Source of the DNA: Glaciecola sp. KUL10
GTDB taxonomy: Bacteria > Pseudomonadota > Gammaproteobacteria > Enterobacterales > Alteromonadaceae
DNA: 64,000 nucleotides
NCBI RefSeq assembly: GCF_003203515.1
Contig: NZ_BGNG01000003.1
Location: 1-64,000 of the forward strand
Direction: 5' to 3'
The translations under genes were made by a program, and so were the position numbers. Of the stretch, positions 52,454 through 62,136 are shown piece after piece (position 1 is the first letter of the stretch; each line of letters begins with the position of its first letter). The notes under the pieces were generated by a model. The model saw nothing but the letters and a program-made list of their open reading frames with translations. It was not told the origin of the DNA and made no database searches.

Positions 52454-55423
52454 TTAACGGTTATTTTTTTTAAATTTAAAGATTGTTGCGATGCAGCTAA
52501 CTTGATTGCTTTCGAAATATGAGCACTCATCTTCAATTGTCTGCTTTTGTGGGTGGAAACTAGAGAACACATAAAATCCACCACTTTCATTGTGCTTCTC
52601 TACATAAAAAGAAGTGTTTGGGAGCTTTGTTTTTAACTTGTCTGCGTAAAGTAACGCTAATGCTTTATTGTTAAATCGCCCATGACCACTTATATACCCC
52701 TTATAGTATTCTCTTTTTTCAAACTTTATATCTTGTGTCAGAATATCAGGAATGTCAGGCGACAAAATTTCGATCGGTTCAATCGCTTTCAAGTCGAATA
52801 GTTCGTAGTCTTCCTCTTCAATCTGAAGTGTATATTTACCTGGCAGGACGCCAGCAAAGATATAATATCCGTCAAACTCACTCAGTGTTTGAGCAACCAC
52901 CTCTCCTTTTGTATTGAGTAAGTTAATACGCATTCTAACCAAAGGTGCTAGACCTGTTTCTGTATCAGCCTCTAGTAAACCCTCTATCTCTGATGAAATA
53001 ACGACAGGATAGTCAAGGAAATCAACCAAACCCGCTCTAGCCGTAATAGATACTCCCTCAATGAAAGGCACTAAAAAGCTTTCAGGCAACGAATCTCGAT
53101 TGAGAATGATATCTGACGTTCTTTGACTAGGTAGCCTTTGAAGCAAAGCTACCCCCTCAAAATTTGTTTTTTCTTTTCGGAAAAACTGAACCGCCTGAAC
53201 CTCGACATTGGGTAAAACAGTATCCTCCTCCTCATCAAATATACCATCTAGGTTTTTATCGAAAAACACTCTAACGGCAAGATGCCCAGAAGATGAGCTG
53301 GAGAGCGCACTCTGTTCGATATGAGGATATTTAGCATCATGTCCACTTAGGCTAAAGCTTGCGTTTAAACCCAAATCGAACCCAGTGGAGCTCGAATGCC
53401 CTAGTCTTCCGCTAAACCGAATATTTGGCAATGAGTAACCGAAAATCAAACTTGAAAACGTATTACCGCTAATCATATCTTTAGCGCTATCAATTCCAAA
53501 ACGGTAATTATTTCCAAAGTTGAAATTAAGACTACCTCTTAAAGAAGTGATAGTTTTTAAAGCGTCTGGGCTGTAACTCACACCAAGTCTACCGAAAACG
53601 GTCCCAAAATTTGCTTGGACATTCAATCCCCCGTTTAACTCATTGAACGTGTTGCCATTAGCATTCCGCACTTCGGTGTAATCAATATTGTTAAATAACG
53701 AAAAACGACCGAATCGCAGCCCTAATGAGTTTGAATATTGAAATTCGTTGCCAGATGATGATTCAAGCCATTGAAACTCGTTGCTCATTGGTAAGCGAAG
53801 GCTATCAAAGGGAGATATGTTGCCATCAAAAGTTAATCGATATGAGCGTCTGCGATCAATTGATTCTGCATTCAAGTCATTCTCGCCATATCCGGCAGAT
53901 ATAGCCTGTCCGAGGGCAGAAAACCGCAGACCAGAGGAGAAACCAATTTGATTGCTATTGTTGTATGACAAATTTGCGTCAATCACACCTCTATTAAAGA
54001 AGGATTTACTGGCTCCAAGTGTCATTGAACTGTTATCGATATCTCCGCCAAATTGTGACTGCAGACCTACATTCAAAGAACTGCCATTTCCAGAAAAAAT
54101 AGACGCTCTTGACGACAAATTGTACCCTAAGTCTGTTTGAGTATTCGATTCATTCAATCCAAGAAGTGACCTACCCGCTTTAGTGATAGAGGCTTCATAA
54201 GTCATGTTTTTTTCCGAATTTATACTTTCATCGACAAATCTATTTATAGTTCTCGTTCTAATTTGCCCTTGTGGACCATAAAGGATAATTTCAAAGTCGT
54301 TACGCCCATAAAGCAAAGGAGTATCTAAAAATTCGTAACGCCCGCTTTGCACATTTAACTGCTGAGACACCAATACACCATTGCGGTATAGCTCAACATC
54401 CCATGAATCAGGTACATCTCCATCTATATTGATACGTTCATTATCATAATTTCTATTTAAATTAGTGTTACCAATCTTTACCCCTATTGCCTCAGACAAA
54501 CTAGTACCTTGAGCTTGTCTGACATTTCTTACGTCTCCAAACTCAAAGCGAGTGATACCTGTATCACCCAGTATTTGCCCATCTAGCGACTCTCTCGAAA
54601 AGTTCAGCCTTCCAGTATTTAGACCAGACTCACTATTTGCGGTAAGCGAGAGTTGAGTATGCAGTAAGGCAATATCTCGAGCACCCTGTATACTAGCACT
54701 GGTTTGTATTTTGTCTGTTGATTCGCGATAAGTACTGAATGTTTGTATATCGATTATCTGAGGTGAAAGAACTTCGTAATAACGGGGAAGGTTCGTCATC
54801 ACAGGTGTTCTGGAGCCACTACCATAAACCCGCGCATTTTCTCTTTTTAGCTTATCAAGGAGAGGGAAACTACCTTTTGGTACAATTCTCACTGCGAGTC
54901 TTTGAAAATTAAAGTTATGATTTAATTCAAAGATACTGCTCAATACTTCCTCTGCTATATATAGTCGATCATCGATAAATTCATATTCATTTTCAGAGAT
55001 TAAAACCTCTGATTCTGATAATTTTAGTGAAAGGTTATTGCCACTATCAGTTTGACCTGCAAAAATATTCAAATTGAAAGATTTATCTTCAGAAATAAAC
55101 CAGCCTATGTAACTAGTATTGATGGGATCATAGCTAATCGAAAAATCCAGAACTTTGATATAATCCTCGAAATCAAACATAACGGATTCGTTTTTCGCAA
55201 CACCTATAATAGTGCCCAACTGTATATTAGTTAATGTTGCGGAAATGACTAATTCATCGCCTTCTGCAAACCTCCCAGCGACCAGATTCTCATTCATATT
55301 ACTGAATTCTGAAGCTAGCGCGTCCAGTGAATTAGCGTTTTGTTCGCTATCTTGCGCATTTGAATCAGACAAATACGATAGACAAAAAATAAAAAACAAA
55401 CCCCTGAGAGAGTTACTAAGCAT
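52454..55423 (-). CDS. Non-canonical outer-membrane usher with C-terminal SPOR-like domain
   Basis: A 989-residue outer-membrane protein. Signal peptide (about 1-24), a periplasmic N-terminal part (about 30-225), a long beta-barrel region with many short aromatic-ended strands (about 230-700) and a DVELYRNGVLVSQQLNVQSGRYEF plug-like segment (about 345-370) recall chaperone-usher proteins. Next come a SdrD-B/carboxypeptidase-regulatory-like pair (about 720-900; calcium-type FDKNLDGIFDEEED and DGYYIFAGVLPGKYTL). The last 85 residues (about 905-989) carry Cys-x9-Cys, the same spacing as the SPOR domain of the next gene. ATG 55423 has AGGA at 7 bases. Confidence 0.7.
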   Translation of the reverse strand: MLSNSLRGLFFIFCLSYLSDSNAQDSEQNANSLDALASEFSNMNENLVAGRFAEGDELVISATLTNIQLGTIIGVAKNESVMFDFEDYIKVLDFSISYDPINTSYIGWFISEDKSFNLNIFAGQTDSGNNLSLKLSESEVLISENEYEFIDDRLYIAEEVLSSIFELNHNFNFQRLAVRIVPKGSFPLLDKLKRENARVYGSGSRTPVMTNLPRYYEVLSPQIIDIQTFSTYRESTDKIQTSASIQGARDIALLHTQLSLTANSESGLNTGRLNFSRESLDGQILGDTGITRFEFGDVRNVRQAQGTSLSEAIGVKIGNTNLNRNYDNERINIDGDVPDSWDVELYRNGVLVSQQLNVQSGRYEFLDTPLLYGRNDFEIILYGPQGQIRTRTINRFVDESINSEKNMTYEASITKAGRSLLGLNESNTQTDLGYNLSSRASIFSGNGSSLNVGLQSQFGGDIDNSSMTLGASKSFFNRGVIDANLSYNNSNQIGFSSGLRFSALGQAISAGYGENDLNAESIDRRRSYRLTFDGNISPFDSLRLPMSNEFQWLESSSGNEFQYSNSLGLRFGRFSLFNNIDYTEVRNANGNTFNELNGGLNVQANFGTVFGRLGVSYSPDALKTITSLRGSLNFNFGNNYRFGIDSAKDMISGNTFSSLIFGYSLPNIRFSGRLGHSSSTGFDLGLNASFSLSGHDAKYPHIEQSALSSSSSGHLAVRVFFDKNLDGIFDEEEDTVLPNVEVQAVQFFRKEKTNFEGVALLQRLPSQRTSDIILNRDSLPESFLVPFIEGVSITARAGLVDFLDYPVVISSEIEGLLEADTETGLAPLVRMRINLLNTKGEVVAQTLSEFDGYYIFAGVLPGKYTLQIEEEDYELFDLKAIEPIEILSPDIPDILTQDIKFEKREYYKGYISGHGRFNNKALALLYADKLKTKLPNTSFYVEKHNESGGFYVFSSFHPQKQTIEDECSYFESNQVSCIATIFKFKKNNR

Positions 55424-55432
55424 CACAACTTC

Positions 55433-57364
55433 CTAGGAGGCCATCAAATCTTGTTCGAGGAGTTTGCTTGATTCAATCTCAATTATTTTGTGAACATGCG
55501 GATTAATAGAGTAACCTCGCGAATCCGTAACTAAGTTTGGATCGAAAAACACTTTATCAAGACTACACTTCTCGTTGACTTCTTGTTGCAGGCTAGCGAG
55601 TACTTCTTGATTTTCAATTATCTCCACTGCCCGCCGGAGTAATTCATCAGTGCCCTTACAACAAAGAGTATGATACATATCAACCTGCAACCAATCGAAA
55701 CCATCAGTTCTTGTATATAGTTCGCCACTGCCTTCAATAAACAATTTCGGGCGTTTTACTATCATTGCATCAATATTACTATTGGACCCCCCGAATGGGA
55801 TTGTTGGTAACAAAAGTTCGCAACGACTAAGAGTTGCTAAATAGTCAACATATTCTGCGTAACTCACTAGCTCAAAATTCTTGATATACCGATTGAGTTG
55901 TGCTTTTGTTGCCATGAATCCAAGGCTGTATGGTTTATGCTGCGAGAAAAATATAAATTTGATAGGTCGCGTTGTTTGTATTTCAATTTCTTTACAAACG
56001 CTGATCAAAGTTGCATTAACTTTTTGAATGACGCCGTTCACACCTACCGTGAACACTTCCTTATCAGGTTGGCGTTTGGAAAAGTCTTCGATCATTTCAT
56101 TGGTTAGAGTGTCATGTTTAACAGCCGCCTGTTTGATAATGCCTAGATTGTCTATAACCACTGCTTTTTCAGAAGTGAACTTTTGAATATCATCCAGGTC
56201 AAGATTGTCACCTGGAAAAATGAAGTAATCCATTGCATCACTATATGAGCTACTAGGATGCCCTCCAAGCATTGCTTGAACAGGGGCAAACCTAATGTTA
56301 GCTAGAAACATTCCCCACCATGACATACCAACAGAAGGATATAACATGATGTCAGGCTCTAAATCTCGAATTCGGCAACCAATCGAGTTGATATCTTCAT
56401 TTGGTTCGAACACTTCAATATGATCAAAAACGCTGAGATCAGCATCTTGAGCCTCTCCACGTTCGATAATTGCGACTAACTTATATTCTTTCGATAGCTC
56501 AGCTAAACGAGCATTGTAACAACGGTACATAGCGTGTGTTTTAGTATATCGCTCTAAAACAACACCAATCGTTGGGTTTTCAGATATCGGTCTTGAATCA
56601 CAGGATGCACTGAACTCATACAAATCTCGCTCTAACCAACGTTTAGCGTTATGATTCAGTACCTTTGCGACCCACTTTTTTATTTCGTATTTATTTTTAG
56701 ATGTAGTGTAGCTGCAATAAAAATAAGGATGTGCTAAAGCCTTAGCCTGCTCAGGGTTTTTAATTTCAATGATCGGCAATCCCTCAGCAGCATGAAGCAA
56801 AGCTTCGAAGCCTCGATTACGGTCTTTATCTACTAAAGATACACCGTGAATGAGCATGCTTTGATAAGCAATCAAAGTGAGTTCTGGCGCAATATGAAAC
56901 AATTGTTTCCATGGCAACCTGTATTTGCTCCCTACACAGTAAAGCGCCAAAAAACCGTGCAACTGATACATTCGTTTTTTAGTGAATTGAAACTTTTTAA
57001 ATTTAAGTAACTCAAGCATATTTAGTTTTTCAATCAGTGCGTCTGTGGTTTTCCACGCGCTCAGTGAAAAAAGAAGTTCTAGAACCACCTTATGAGTCAA
57101 AAAAGTGTCTAGCAGAATTTTGGAAGGTGCATATTTAGCATTGCAAAACATCTGAACAATTAAACTGGCATAAGCTGCAACAATACTATTACACTCGACT
57201 TCGTATGCGTCTTTGTTATCACTATGCATGCCGGCGGGTACATTGAGTTTGATGTAATTGGATTTGTCGCTAGCATTCTCAATAAAATAAATGATTTCTT
57301 GTTCTACAAGGGTGAATTTTCCTTGCTTAATCAAAACTTCTAATTCTTGAGGACTATAACTCAT
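55433..57364 (-). CDS. HMW1C-like (GT41) glycosyltransferase
   Basis: A 643-residue cytosolic protein of the HMW1C/N-glycosyltransferase type: an alpha-helical N-terminal half (about 1-270) and a GT-B region with MLYPSVGMSWWGMFLANIRFAPVQAMLGGHP (about 345-375) and LLPTIPFGGSNSNIDAM (about 528-544), the GT41 nucleotide-sugar and acceptor segments. HMW1C proteins put glucose or galactose on Asn of N-x-S/T sequons in adhesins before export. It is the first gene of an operon whose later genes are pilin-like secreted proteins, so these are the inferred targets. No signal peptide. Confidence 0.8.
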   Translation of the reverse strand: MSYSPQELEVLIKQGKFTLVEQEIIYFIENASDKSNYIKLNVPAGMHSDNKDAYEVECNSIVAAYASLIVQMFCNAKYAPSKILLDTFLTHKVVLELLFSLSAWKTTDALIEKLNMLELLKFKKFQFTKKRMYQLHGFLALYCVGSKYRLPWKQLFHIAPELTLIAYQSMLIHGVSLVDKDRNRGFEALLHAAEGLPIIEIKNPEQAKALAHPYFYCSYTTSKNKYEIKKWVAKVLNHNAKRWLERDLYEFSASCDSRPISENPTIGVVLERYTKTHAMYRCYNARLAELSKEYKLVAIIERGEAQDADLSVFDHIEVFEPNEDINSIGCRIRDLEPDIMLYPSVGMSWWGMFLANIRFAPVQAMLGGHPSSSYSDAMDYFIFPGDNLDLDDIQKFTSEKAVVIDNLGIIKQAAVKHDTLTNEMIEDFSKRQPDKEVFTVGVNGVIQKVNATLISVCKEIEIQTTRPIKFIFFSQHKPYSLGFMATKAQLNRYIKNFELVSYAEYVDYLATLSRCELLLPTIPFGGSNSNIDAMIVKRPKLFIEGSGELYTRTDGFDWLQVDMYHTLCCKGTDELLRRAVEIIENQEVLASLQQEVNEKCSLDKVFFDPNLVTDSRGYSINPHVHKIIEIESSKLLEQDLMAS

Positions 57365-57658
57365 TATTTTACGCTCTTCAGTTTGTCACTATATACAGTC
57401 AACCTGCAAAAGCTGAGCCAAAAAAACACTTCGTAATTTTTTCAGTAACTCCACCGAGTGTGCCCCCTTGGAAAGGGATTCTACGTGTCCGCGAATCAAC
57501 TAATATCTTTTTTTAACTTCAGTGTTGGCAAATATTTTCCGATAGAGAAATTAACGAGGCATAAATGTGCATACATCGCGTTGATATAACTTTGTATAAC
57601 GCATCGAGAATTAAGTGCTGTTGAGTATTTTTAGCTGATTGCCGCGCGAGGCTTTTGT

Positions 57659-57674
57659 TGGCACATCTAATGCA
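57659..57674 (+). promoter_or_regulatory. Sigma-54 promoter upstream of the DegT aminotransferase
   Basis: TGGCACATCTAATGCA has the sigma-54 -24 GG and -12 GC exactly 10 bases apart, with TGGCAC intact and ATGCA in place of TTGCA. The start would be near 57685, about 33 bases before the ATG. The remainder of the 353-base gap (57365-57717) shows no gene; the left end is the HMW1C leader. Confidence 0.65.
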
Positions 57675-57717
57675 ATCAATTGAAATTGGTTCGTGTAAAA
57701 CAAGTGGGAATTAAATT

Positions 57718-58854
57718 ATGGCTTTAAGCAAACAACGAGTATTACCCGAATACAGAAGTATTCCACTTAACAAGCCCTATTTGCCAAACAAGCAAAAGTA
57801 TTTTCGCCAGATTGAAAAAATGTACGATAACGTTTGGCTTACGAACCATGGCCCTTTACTACAAGAGTTTTGTGAACGTTTGAGCGCCTATTTGGGCGTA
57901 CCTTATATTGTGCCCACAAGCAGTTGTACTGCTGCCTTACAACTTGCATACAAGCTTTTTGATTTGAAAGGTAACGTGGTATCGACACCCTATAGTTTTG
58001 TTGCCACCTCTAGCAGCATCAACTGGGTGAACTTAGATGTCAATTTTGCAGATATCGATTCGAAATCTTTAAATATCTCACCGGAAATGATTGAAAAAGC
58101 AATTGATAATAAAACATCCGCAATAGTGCCCGTTCATGTCTATGGCAACCCTTGTGAAACTCAAAAAATAGCGGCTATCGCTAAGCAACATAATTTAAAA
58201 GTCATTTACGATGCCGCTCATGCATTTGGCATAACAAAAGACAATAGAAGTATTTTGCTTGAAGGTGATGCTTCAGCCATCAGCTTTCACGCCACCAAAT
58301 TATTCCACTCTATTGAAGGTGGAGCCTTGATACTGTCCAATAAACAAGACTATGAGCGTGCCATGCAAATGATTAATTTTGGCATCGACTCTTCAAATGG
58401 CTCAATAGTATCGTCCGGATTCAACGGAAAAATGAGCGAAGCACATGCCGCGATGGGAATTGCAATGCTGGATGAAATAGACTCAGTGATAGAGCGTCGA
58501 CAGATGCTTTATAGCGAATATAAAAGACAACTCGGTCACTTAATCGATTACCCTGAATGGAGTAAAGATGCATCGAACAACGCAGCGTACTTTCCGATTT
58601 TATTAAAGTCAAAAAGCAAGACTGAGAAACTCCTTAAATCACTTAATATGCATGGCGTACAAGCTCGGCGTTATTTCTCACCTTCGCTTAATACAATACC
58701 AGCGTTCAGCGCTTCCAAGCGGGTTCTGTGTCCAGTATCGGAGAGAACAAGTAAACGAGTGTTATGTCTACCATTATACTATGCATTAGAAAAAGTAGAT
58801 GTGAAATACATTTGTGATATCGTCAAAACTGTTGCTAATACCGTTAAGTCTTAA
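57718..58854 (+). CDS. DegT/DnrJ/EryC1-type sugar aminotransferase
   Basis: Fold-type I aminotransferase of 378 residues that probably adds an amino group to a nucleotide-linked 4- or 3-keto sugar. PLP-binding and active-site marks: PTSSCTAALQLAY (about 66-78), D165-AAHAFG and the catalytic K194 in SFHATKLFHSIEGGA. Related enzymes include VioA, WecE, PseC and FdtB. The exact sugar cannot be told. It is the only rightward gene in this block, has a sigma-54-type promoter, and faces the operon on the other strand, with which it shares a probable polysaccharide or glycoprotein role. Confidence 0.88.
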   Translation: MALSKQRVLPEYRSIPLNKPYLPNKQKYFRQIEKMYDNVWLTNHGPLLQEFCERLSAYLGVPYIVPTSSCTAALQLAYKLFDLKGNVVSTPYSFVATSSSINWVNLDVNFADIDSKSLNISPEMIEKAIDNKTSAIVPVHVYGNPCETQKIAAIAKQHNLKVIYDAAHAFGITKDNRSILLEGDASAISFHATKLFHSIEGGALILSNKQDYERAMQMINFGIDSSNGSIVSSGFNGKMSEAHAAMGIAMLDEIDSVIERRQMLYSEYKRQLGHLIDYPEWSKDASNNAAYFPILLKSKSKTEKLLKSLNMHGVQARRYFSPSLNTIPAFSASKRVLCPVSERTSKRVLCLPLYYALEKVDVKYICDIVKTVANTVKS

Positions 58855-58889
58855 CACCAAAGCTCACACAGAATAGCCCGACAGCTAGA

Positions 58890-59600
58890 CTAAACACTCG
58901 CTCCTCTATCAAGAGCGATTACTTGTCCCGTTATGTTTTTGGCATCATCGCCTAACAAATACAGGATCATACTCACAACTTCGTCAGGATGAATTTCGCC
59001 TTTAAGACGTGACCGCTCATCAAGTTCAGAAAGGCTCTTTGCGTCCATCTTCTGTTTCATTGGCGACTCAAGCACGGCTGGCGCAATTGCATTTACTCTA
59101 ATATTGAAAACGCCAAGCTCTGCAGACATGACTTTTGAGGCATGAATCAGCGCTGCTTTAGAGCCACCGTATGCGAAAGTTCCAGCTTGACTTAACACTC
59201 CAGCGGTTGACGCAATATTCACAACTACTCCCTGTTTATTTTTAATCATTTTTCTTACTATACTCTGTGTAAAAGCGAGCACAGAAAAATAATTTACATC
59301 AAAGACGCGTTGTAAGTCTTCAAAAGAAGACATTAAGAAGCTTCCTCCCTGAGCAATTCCCATACAATTGACAACAGAAAAAATAGACTTATGCTCAGAT
59401 TTTATTTCCTTGGCGACTCTTTCTCTCTCGTTTGCGTTAGTCAAATCTCCTTCGTAGCAAAAGAGATCAACAGATTCCTCATTTAAATTTGTTAGATCGC
59501 GAGCGCAAGCAACCACGATATAGCCGCCTTCTAACAAAGCTGAAACGGCTCGTTGCCCAACGCAACCACTAGCCCCTGTAACCACAACCGTTTTCTTCAT
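58890..59600 (-). CDS. Short-chain dehydrogenase/reductase (FabG-like)
   Basis: Classical SDR of 236 residues: NAD(P) loop TGASGCVGQRA (about 8-18), NCMGIAQGG, the catalytic Ser in NIASTAGVLSQ (about 139) and Y-x-x-x-K in YGGSK (about 153-157). It resembles 3-oxoacyl-ACP reductases and sugar dehydrogenases. The gene overlaps the 59597-59974 gene by 4 bases and lies in a run with an acyl carrier protein and a FabZ-like dehydratase, which favours an acyl-ACP substrate. Confidence 0.88.
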   Translation of the reverse strand: MKKTVVVTGASGCVGQRAVSALLEGGYIVVACARDLTNLNEESVDLFCYEGDLTNANERERVAKEIKSEHKSIFSVVNCMGIAQGGSFLMSSFEDLQRVFDVNYFSVLAFTQSIVRKMIKNKQGVVVNIASTAGVLSQAGTFAYGGSKAALIHASKVMSAELGVFNIRVNAIAPAVLESPMKQKMDAKSLSELDERSRLKGEIHPDEVVSMILYLLGDDAKNITGQVIALDRGASV

Positions 59601-59974
59601 GAACCACTCTCCTTTTCTATGACAGGTATGAGAAGATCATAATCTATATCATGCAACGGTCGATGATTAGGAAAAAGGGCTTCTCTCCCATTTTGAATCG
59701 ATGCAAGCACTTGAGGATGAGAAAAGTAATACTCAAGCGCGTAATTAATCAGCGTGTTGGCTTCGTCTGGAAACGTTAAACGAAATTGTTTTAAACAATC
59801 ATTTATTTCGATTGTATTTATATCGATATTCATAGTTGAAAAAAACTGAGATAATTTATTTTCAATCTCAGTATCGAGGATTAGGTTAGCGTGATCTAAG
59901 GTCTGAAAATTTGGCAATATTGATGAATTAGTAGCAAACATTAATGAGTAAACCTTGTTAAGCAGCATGTTCAT
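59597..59974 (-). CDS. Small protein, possible GMC-dehydrogenase small subunit
   Basis: A 125-residue protein not firmly recognised. It has LILDTEIENKL and a later YALEYYFSHPQVLASI segment followed by PLHDIDYDLLIPVIE. This end resembles the gluconate 2-dehydrogenase subunit 3 family, which pairs with GMC dehydrogenases. The start overlaps the GMC gene and the end overlaps the SDR gene, so it is co-translated with both. No signal peptide was seen (the known subunit-3 proteins are Tat-exported), so the comparison is tentative. Confidence 0.45.
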   Translation of the reverse strand: MNMLLNKVYSLMFATNSSILPNFQTLDHANLILDTEIENKLSQFFSTMNIDINTIEINDCLKQFRLTFPDEANTLINYALEYYFSHPQVLASIQNGREALFPNHRPLHDIDYDLLIPVIEKESGS

Positions 59975-61550
59975 CGAACTCGACTATTTTATCGGTTAAA
60001 TATAGGGCTAAAGTCTGAATTGTATTAGCTGGGTTCACGCAAGATCCTGACACAAAGCAGCTTGAATCAGTAATAAATAACCCAGAAACGTCATGGCACT
60101 CTCCCATTTCATTTACAACAGAGTTTTTTGAATTTGTACCCATTTTACAAGTACCCATTAAATGCCAGCCAGAGTTTCTAACTGGTCCAAAAGCATATGT
60201 TTTTGATGCTCCAGCGCTCTTTAATATTTTTTTTGCTTGTGTCATTCCATGATTCATCATCTTTTGTGTATTATCCGACACTCTATATTTAATCATGACG
60301 CCTGGTATACCAAATCTGTCCTTTTTATCAGAAAGCTGGACCCTGTTATCAGGGTTGGGTAAGTCATCACAAATGATTGATATAGATAACTGCTTTTTGT
60401 AGAAGCGTTGGAAGTCCTCAGTTAGATTTGCTCCAAACCTTAGTTTGCGACGACTAAAAGCCGATTTAGATGCCTCGACAGGTCCCGTTCCTCTGAGCAC
60501 ATGCATCATGTACCCCAGTTGAAATTGCTCATTAGGGTTACGGTAGTGTTCTAAGGAGTATATTAGACAACCTTGAGGTCCTATATCGACGTCTATTTCG
60601 TTTTCAAACAAGCCCTCAGTGTAGCCTAAAGGATGAATCATTAAGTTTCTACCCACTAGACCACTGCTATTGGCAATTCCCTTTGAACCATTCTCAGCCT
60701 CTGAATTCAAAAGAATCTGAGGCGTACCAATTGCACTTGCAGCTAAGATTGTCCTTCGGGAGTAAAGCGCTTGGAGTTTTCCTTCTGAATCAAAATACTT
60801 TACGCCTTTCGCTTGTTTGTTTTCTACGATAACCGATGAAACAGCGCATTCAGGAAAAACAGTTAAACCTTTTTTCTTGGCCTTGGCAATATAGGTAACA
60901 TCAACACTTGATTTTGCGCCTTGCGGACAGCCTGTATTGCAAGGGCCAAGGTTAATACAAGCAGCTCTTCCATTTCTCTCTCTGGTAGAAATAGCACTAT
61001 AGCTCGGCCACCAATGCCAATTATGCTGATTAAATGCCTCGGCGATCTTTGTTCCAGCATGTCCAATTGGAACGGGAGGAAGGAGGGACTCGATCTCAGG
61101 GTACATTGGATCACCGACTAAGCCAGAAACCGACATTTCCTTCTCATTTAACTCAAAATATGGGATAAGATTGTCATACTCTATTGGCCAGTCCTCATGT
61201 AAACCATCCATTGTTTTTAAGTTGAAATCTCGTTTTAAGAAACGCGGGAAATGACCTGAAAAAAGGATTGTTGAACCGCCGATCGCATTAAAATTACACA
61301 CAGCTATTGGTGAATTACTATCGTCGATTGGATAGTCTGAAGGAAGGTTTCTTACTGCACTCACAGGATTAAAGTCGGTTTGCTTTCGCAATTCCCAATT
61401 GCTGCCAGTACTAGGATAATGTTGAGGGTCCATCTCTTTTCCTCTATCAAGTAAAGCAACACTAAACCCTTTATCAACTAGACGCCAAGCCGTTGCTGCT
61501 CCTGCAGCTCCCGCCCCTACCACGATGTAATCGTATTCCTGCTTTTTCAT
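59958..61550 (-). CDS. GMC-family FAD-dependent oxidoreductase
   Basis: FAD enzyme of 530 residues. The N-terminal dinucleotide loop VVGAGAAGAATAWRL (about 11-25), GGSTILFSGHFPRF (about 92-105), NLGPCNTGCPQGAKS (about 202-216, with clustered cysteines) and the C-terminal GMC_oxred_C signature NSGWHLMGTCKMGT (about 460-473) are visible. It oxidises an alcohol or sugar hydroxyl. There is no signal peptide. The start overlaps the stop of the FabZ-like gene (TAATG). Confidence 0.88.
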   Translation of the reverse strand: MKKQEYDYIVVGAGAAGAATAWRLVDKGFSVALLDRGKEMDPQHYPSTGSNWELRKQTDFNPVSAVRNLPSDYPIDDSNSPIAVCNFNAIGGSTILFSGHFPRFLKRDFNLKTMDGLHEDWPIEYDNLIPYFELNEKEMSVSGLVGDPMYPEIESLLPPVPIGHAGTKIAEAFNQHNWHWWPSYSAISTRERNGRAACINLGPCNTGCPQGAKSSVDVTYIAKAKKKGLTVFPECAVSSVIVENKQAKGVKYFDSEGKLQALYSRRTILAASAIGTPQILLNSEAENGSKGIANSSGLVGRNLMIHPLGYTEGLFENEIDVDIGPQGCLIYSLEHYRNPNEQFQLGYMMHVLRGTGPVEASKSAFSRRKLRFGANLTEDFQRFYKKQLSISIICDDLPNPDNRVQLSDKKDRFGIPGVMIKYRVSDNTQKMMNHGMTQAKKILKSAGASKTYAFGPVRNSGWHLMGTCKMGTNSKNSVVNEMGECHDVSGLFITDSSCFVSGSCVNPANTIQTLALYLTDKIVEFDEHAA

Positions 61551-61999
61551 TATTTCGGCAAAAATTCCTCTAAAATTTCTGGAATAGTTATCATCATGTC
61601 AGCCTCACATGCAACTTCACCATGGGTGAACCCCTTCGCTTTCCCCTTGCAAATTCCGCGTTTCCAAGATAATACCTCAGCTTCGATAATAAGCTGTTCT
61701 CCTGGCAAAACTTCCTTTTTAAACCTAACATTGTGCTGAAGCGCATGAGTGACTTTTCCTGCCAGCCCCTCTTGGGTTGTGATTGCAACCGTCAGCATTT
61801 GTGCCATCGCTTCTAATTGAAGAGCTCCCGGCATGTTCGCCCCGTTGGGGAAATGAACTGGAAAATACCACTCATTGTTTGATAAGTTTTTGTAGCCCTT
61901 TGCAAACTTGCCTGGCACGACTTCTGTCACATAATCGATCATCAAAAAAGGATATCGGTTTGGTTGATACTTTTGCAATTCTTGTGCATCAAGCTTCAT
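61550..61999 (-). CDS. FabZ-like hotdog dehydratase
   Basis: Hotdog protein of 149 residues resembling 3-hydroxyacyl-ACP dehydratase FabZ. The catalytic pair is at H49 (VHFPNGANMPG) and E63 (LQLEAMAQM), the same positions as in Pseudomonas FabZ. The usual LPHRYPFLLVDR opening reads QPNRYPFLMIDY. It is in the acyl-chain gene run with an ACP and SDR and is not the housekeeping fabZ (no lpxD/lpxA neighbours). A 137-base gap before it holds no gene. Confidence 0.85.
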   Translation of the reverse strand: MKLDAQELQKYQPNRYPFLMIDYVTEVVPGKFAKGYKNLSNNEWYFPVHFPNGANMPGALQLEAMAQMLTVAITTQEGLAGKVTHALQHNVRFKKEVLPGEQLIIEAEVLSWKRGICKGKAKGFTHGEVACEADMMITIPEILEEFLPK

Positions 62000-62136
62000 A
62001 TTAGTTTTGCCTTTAATTCATCGTTGTTTAGTAGAATATCAAAACACCTAAAATAAGATTTCAGCGCTTTAAGCTCTGTTTTCTATTAGCTGTAACTATT
62101 CTTTATCTACCAATACTCATTGCCTGTCTGTGGCCG

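Noticed and set aside
61550-61999. Catalytically dead FabZ
   Set aside because: The changed residue in QPNRYPF is not the catalytic one; H49 and E63 are both present.
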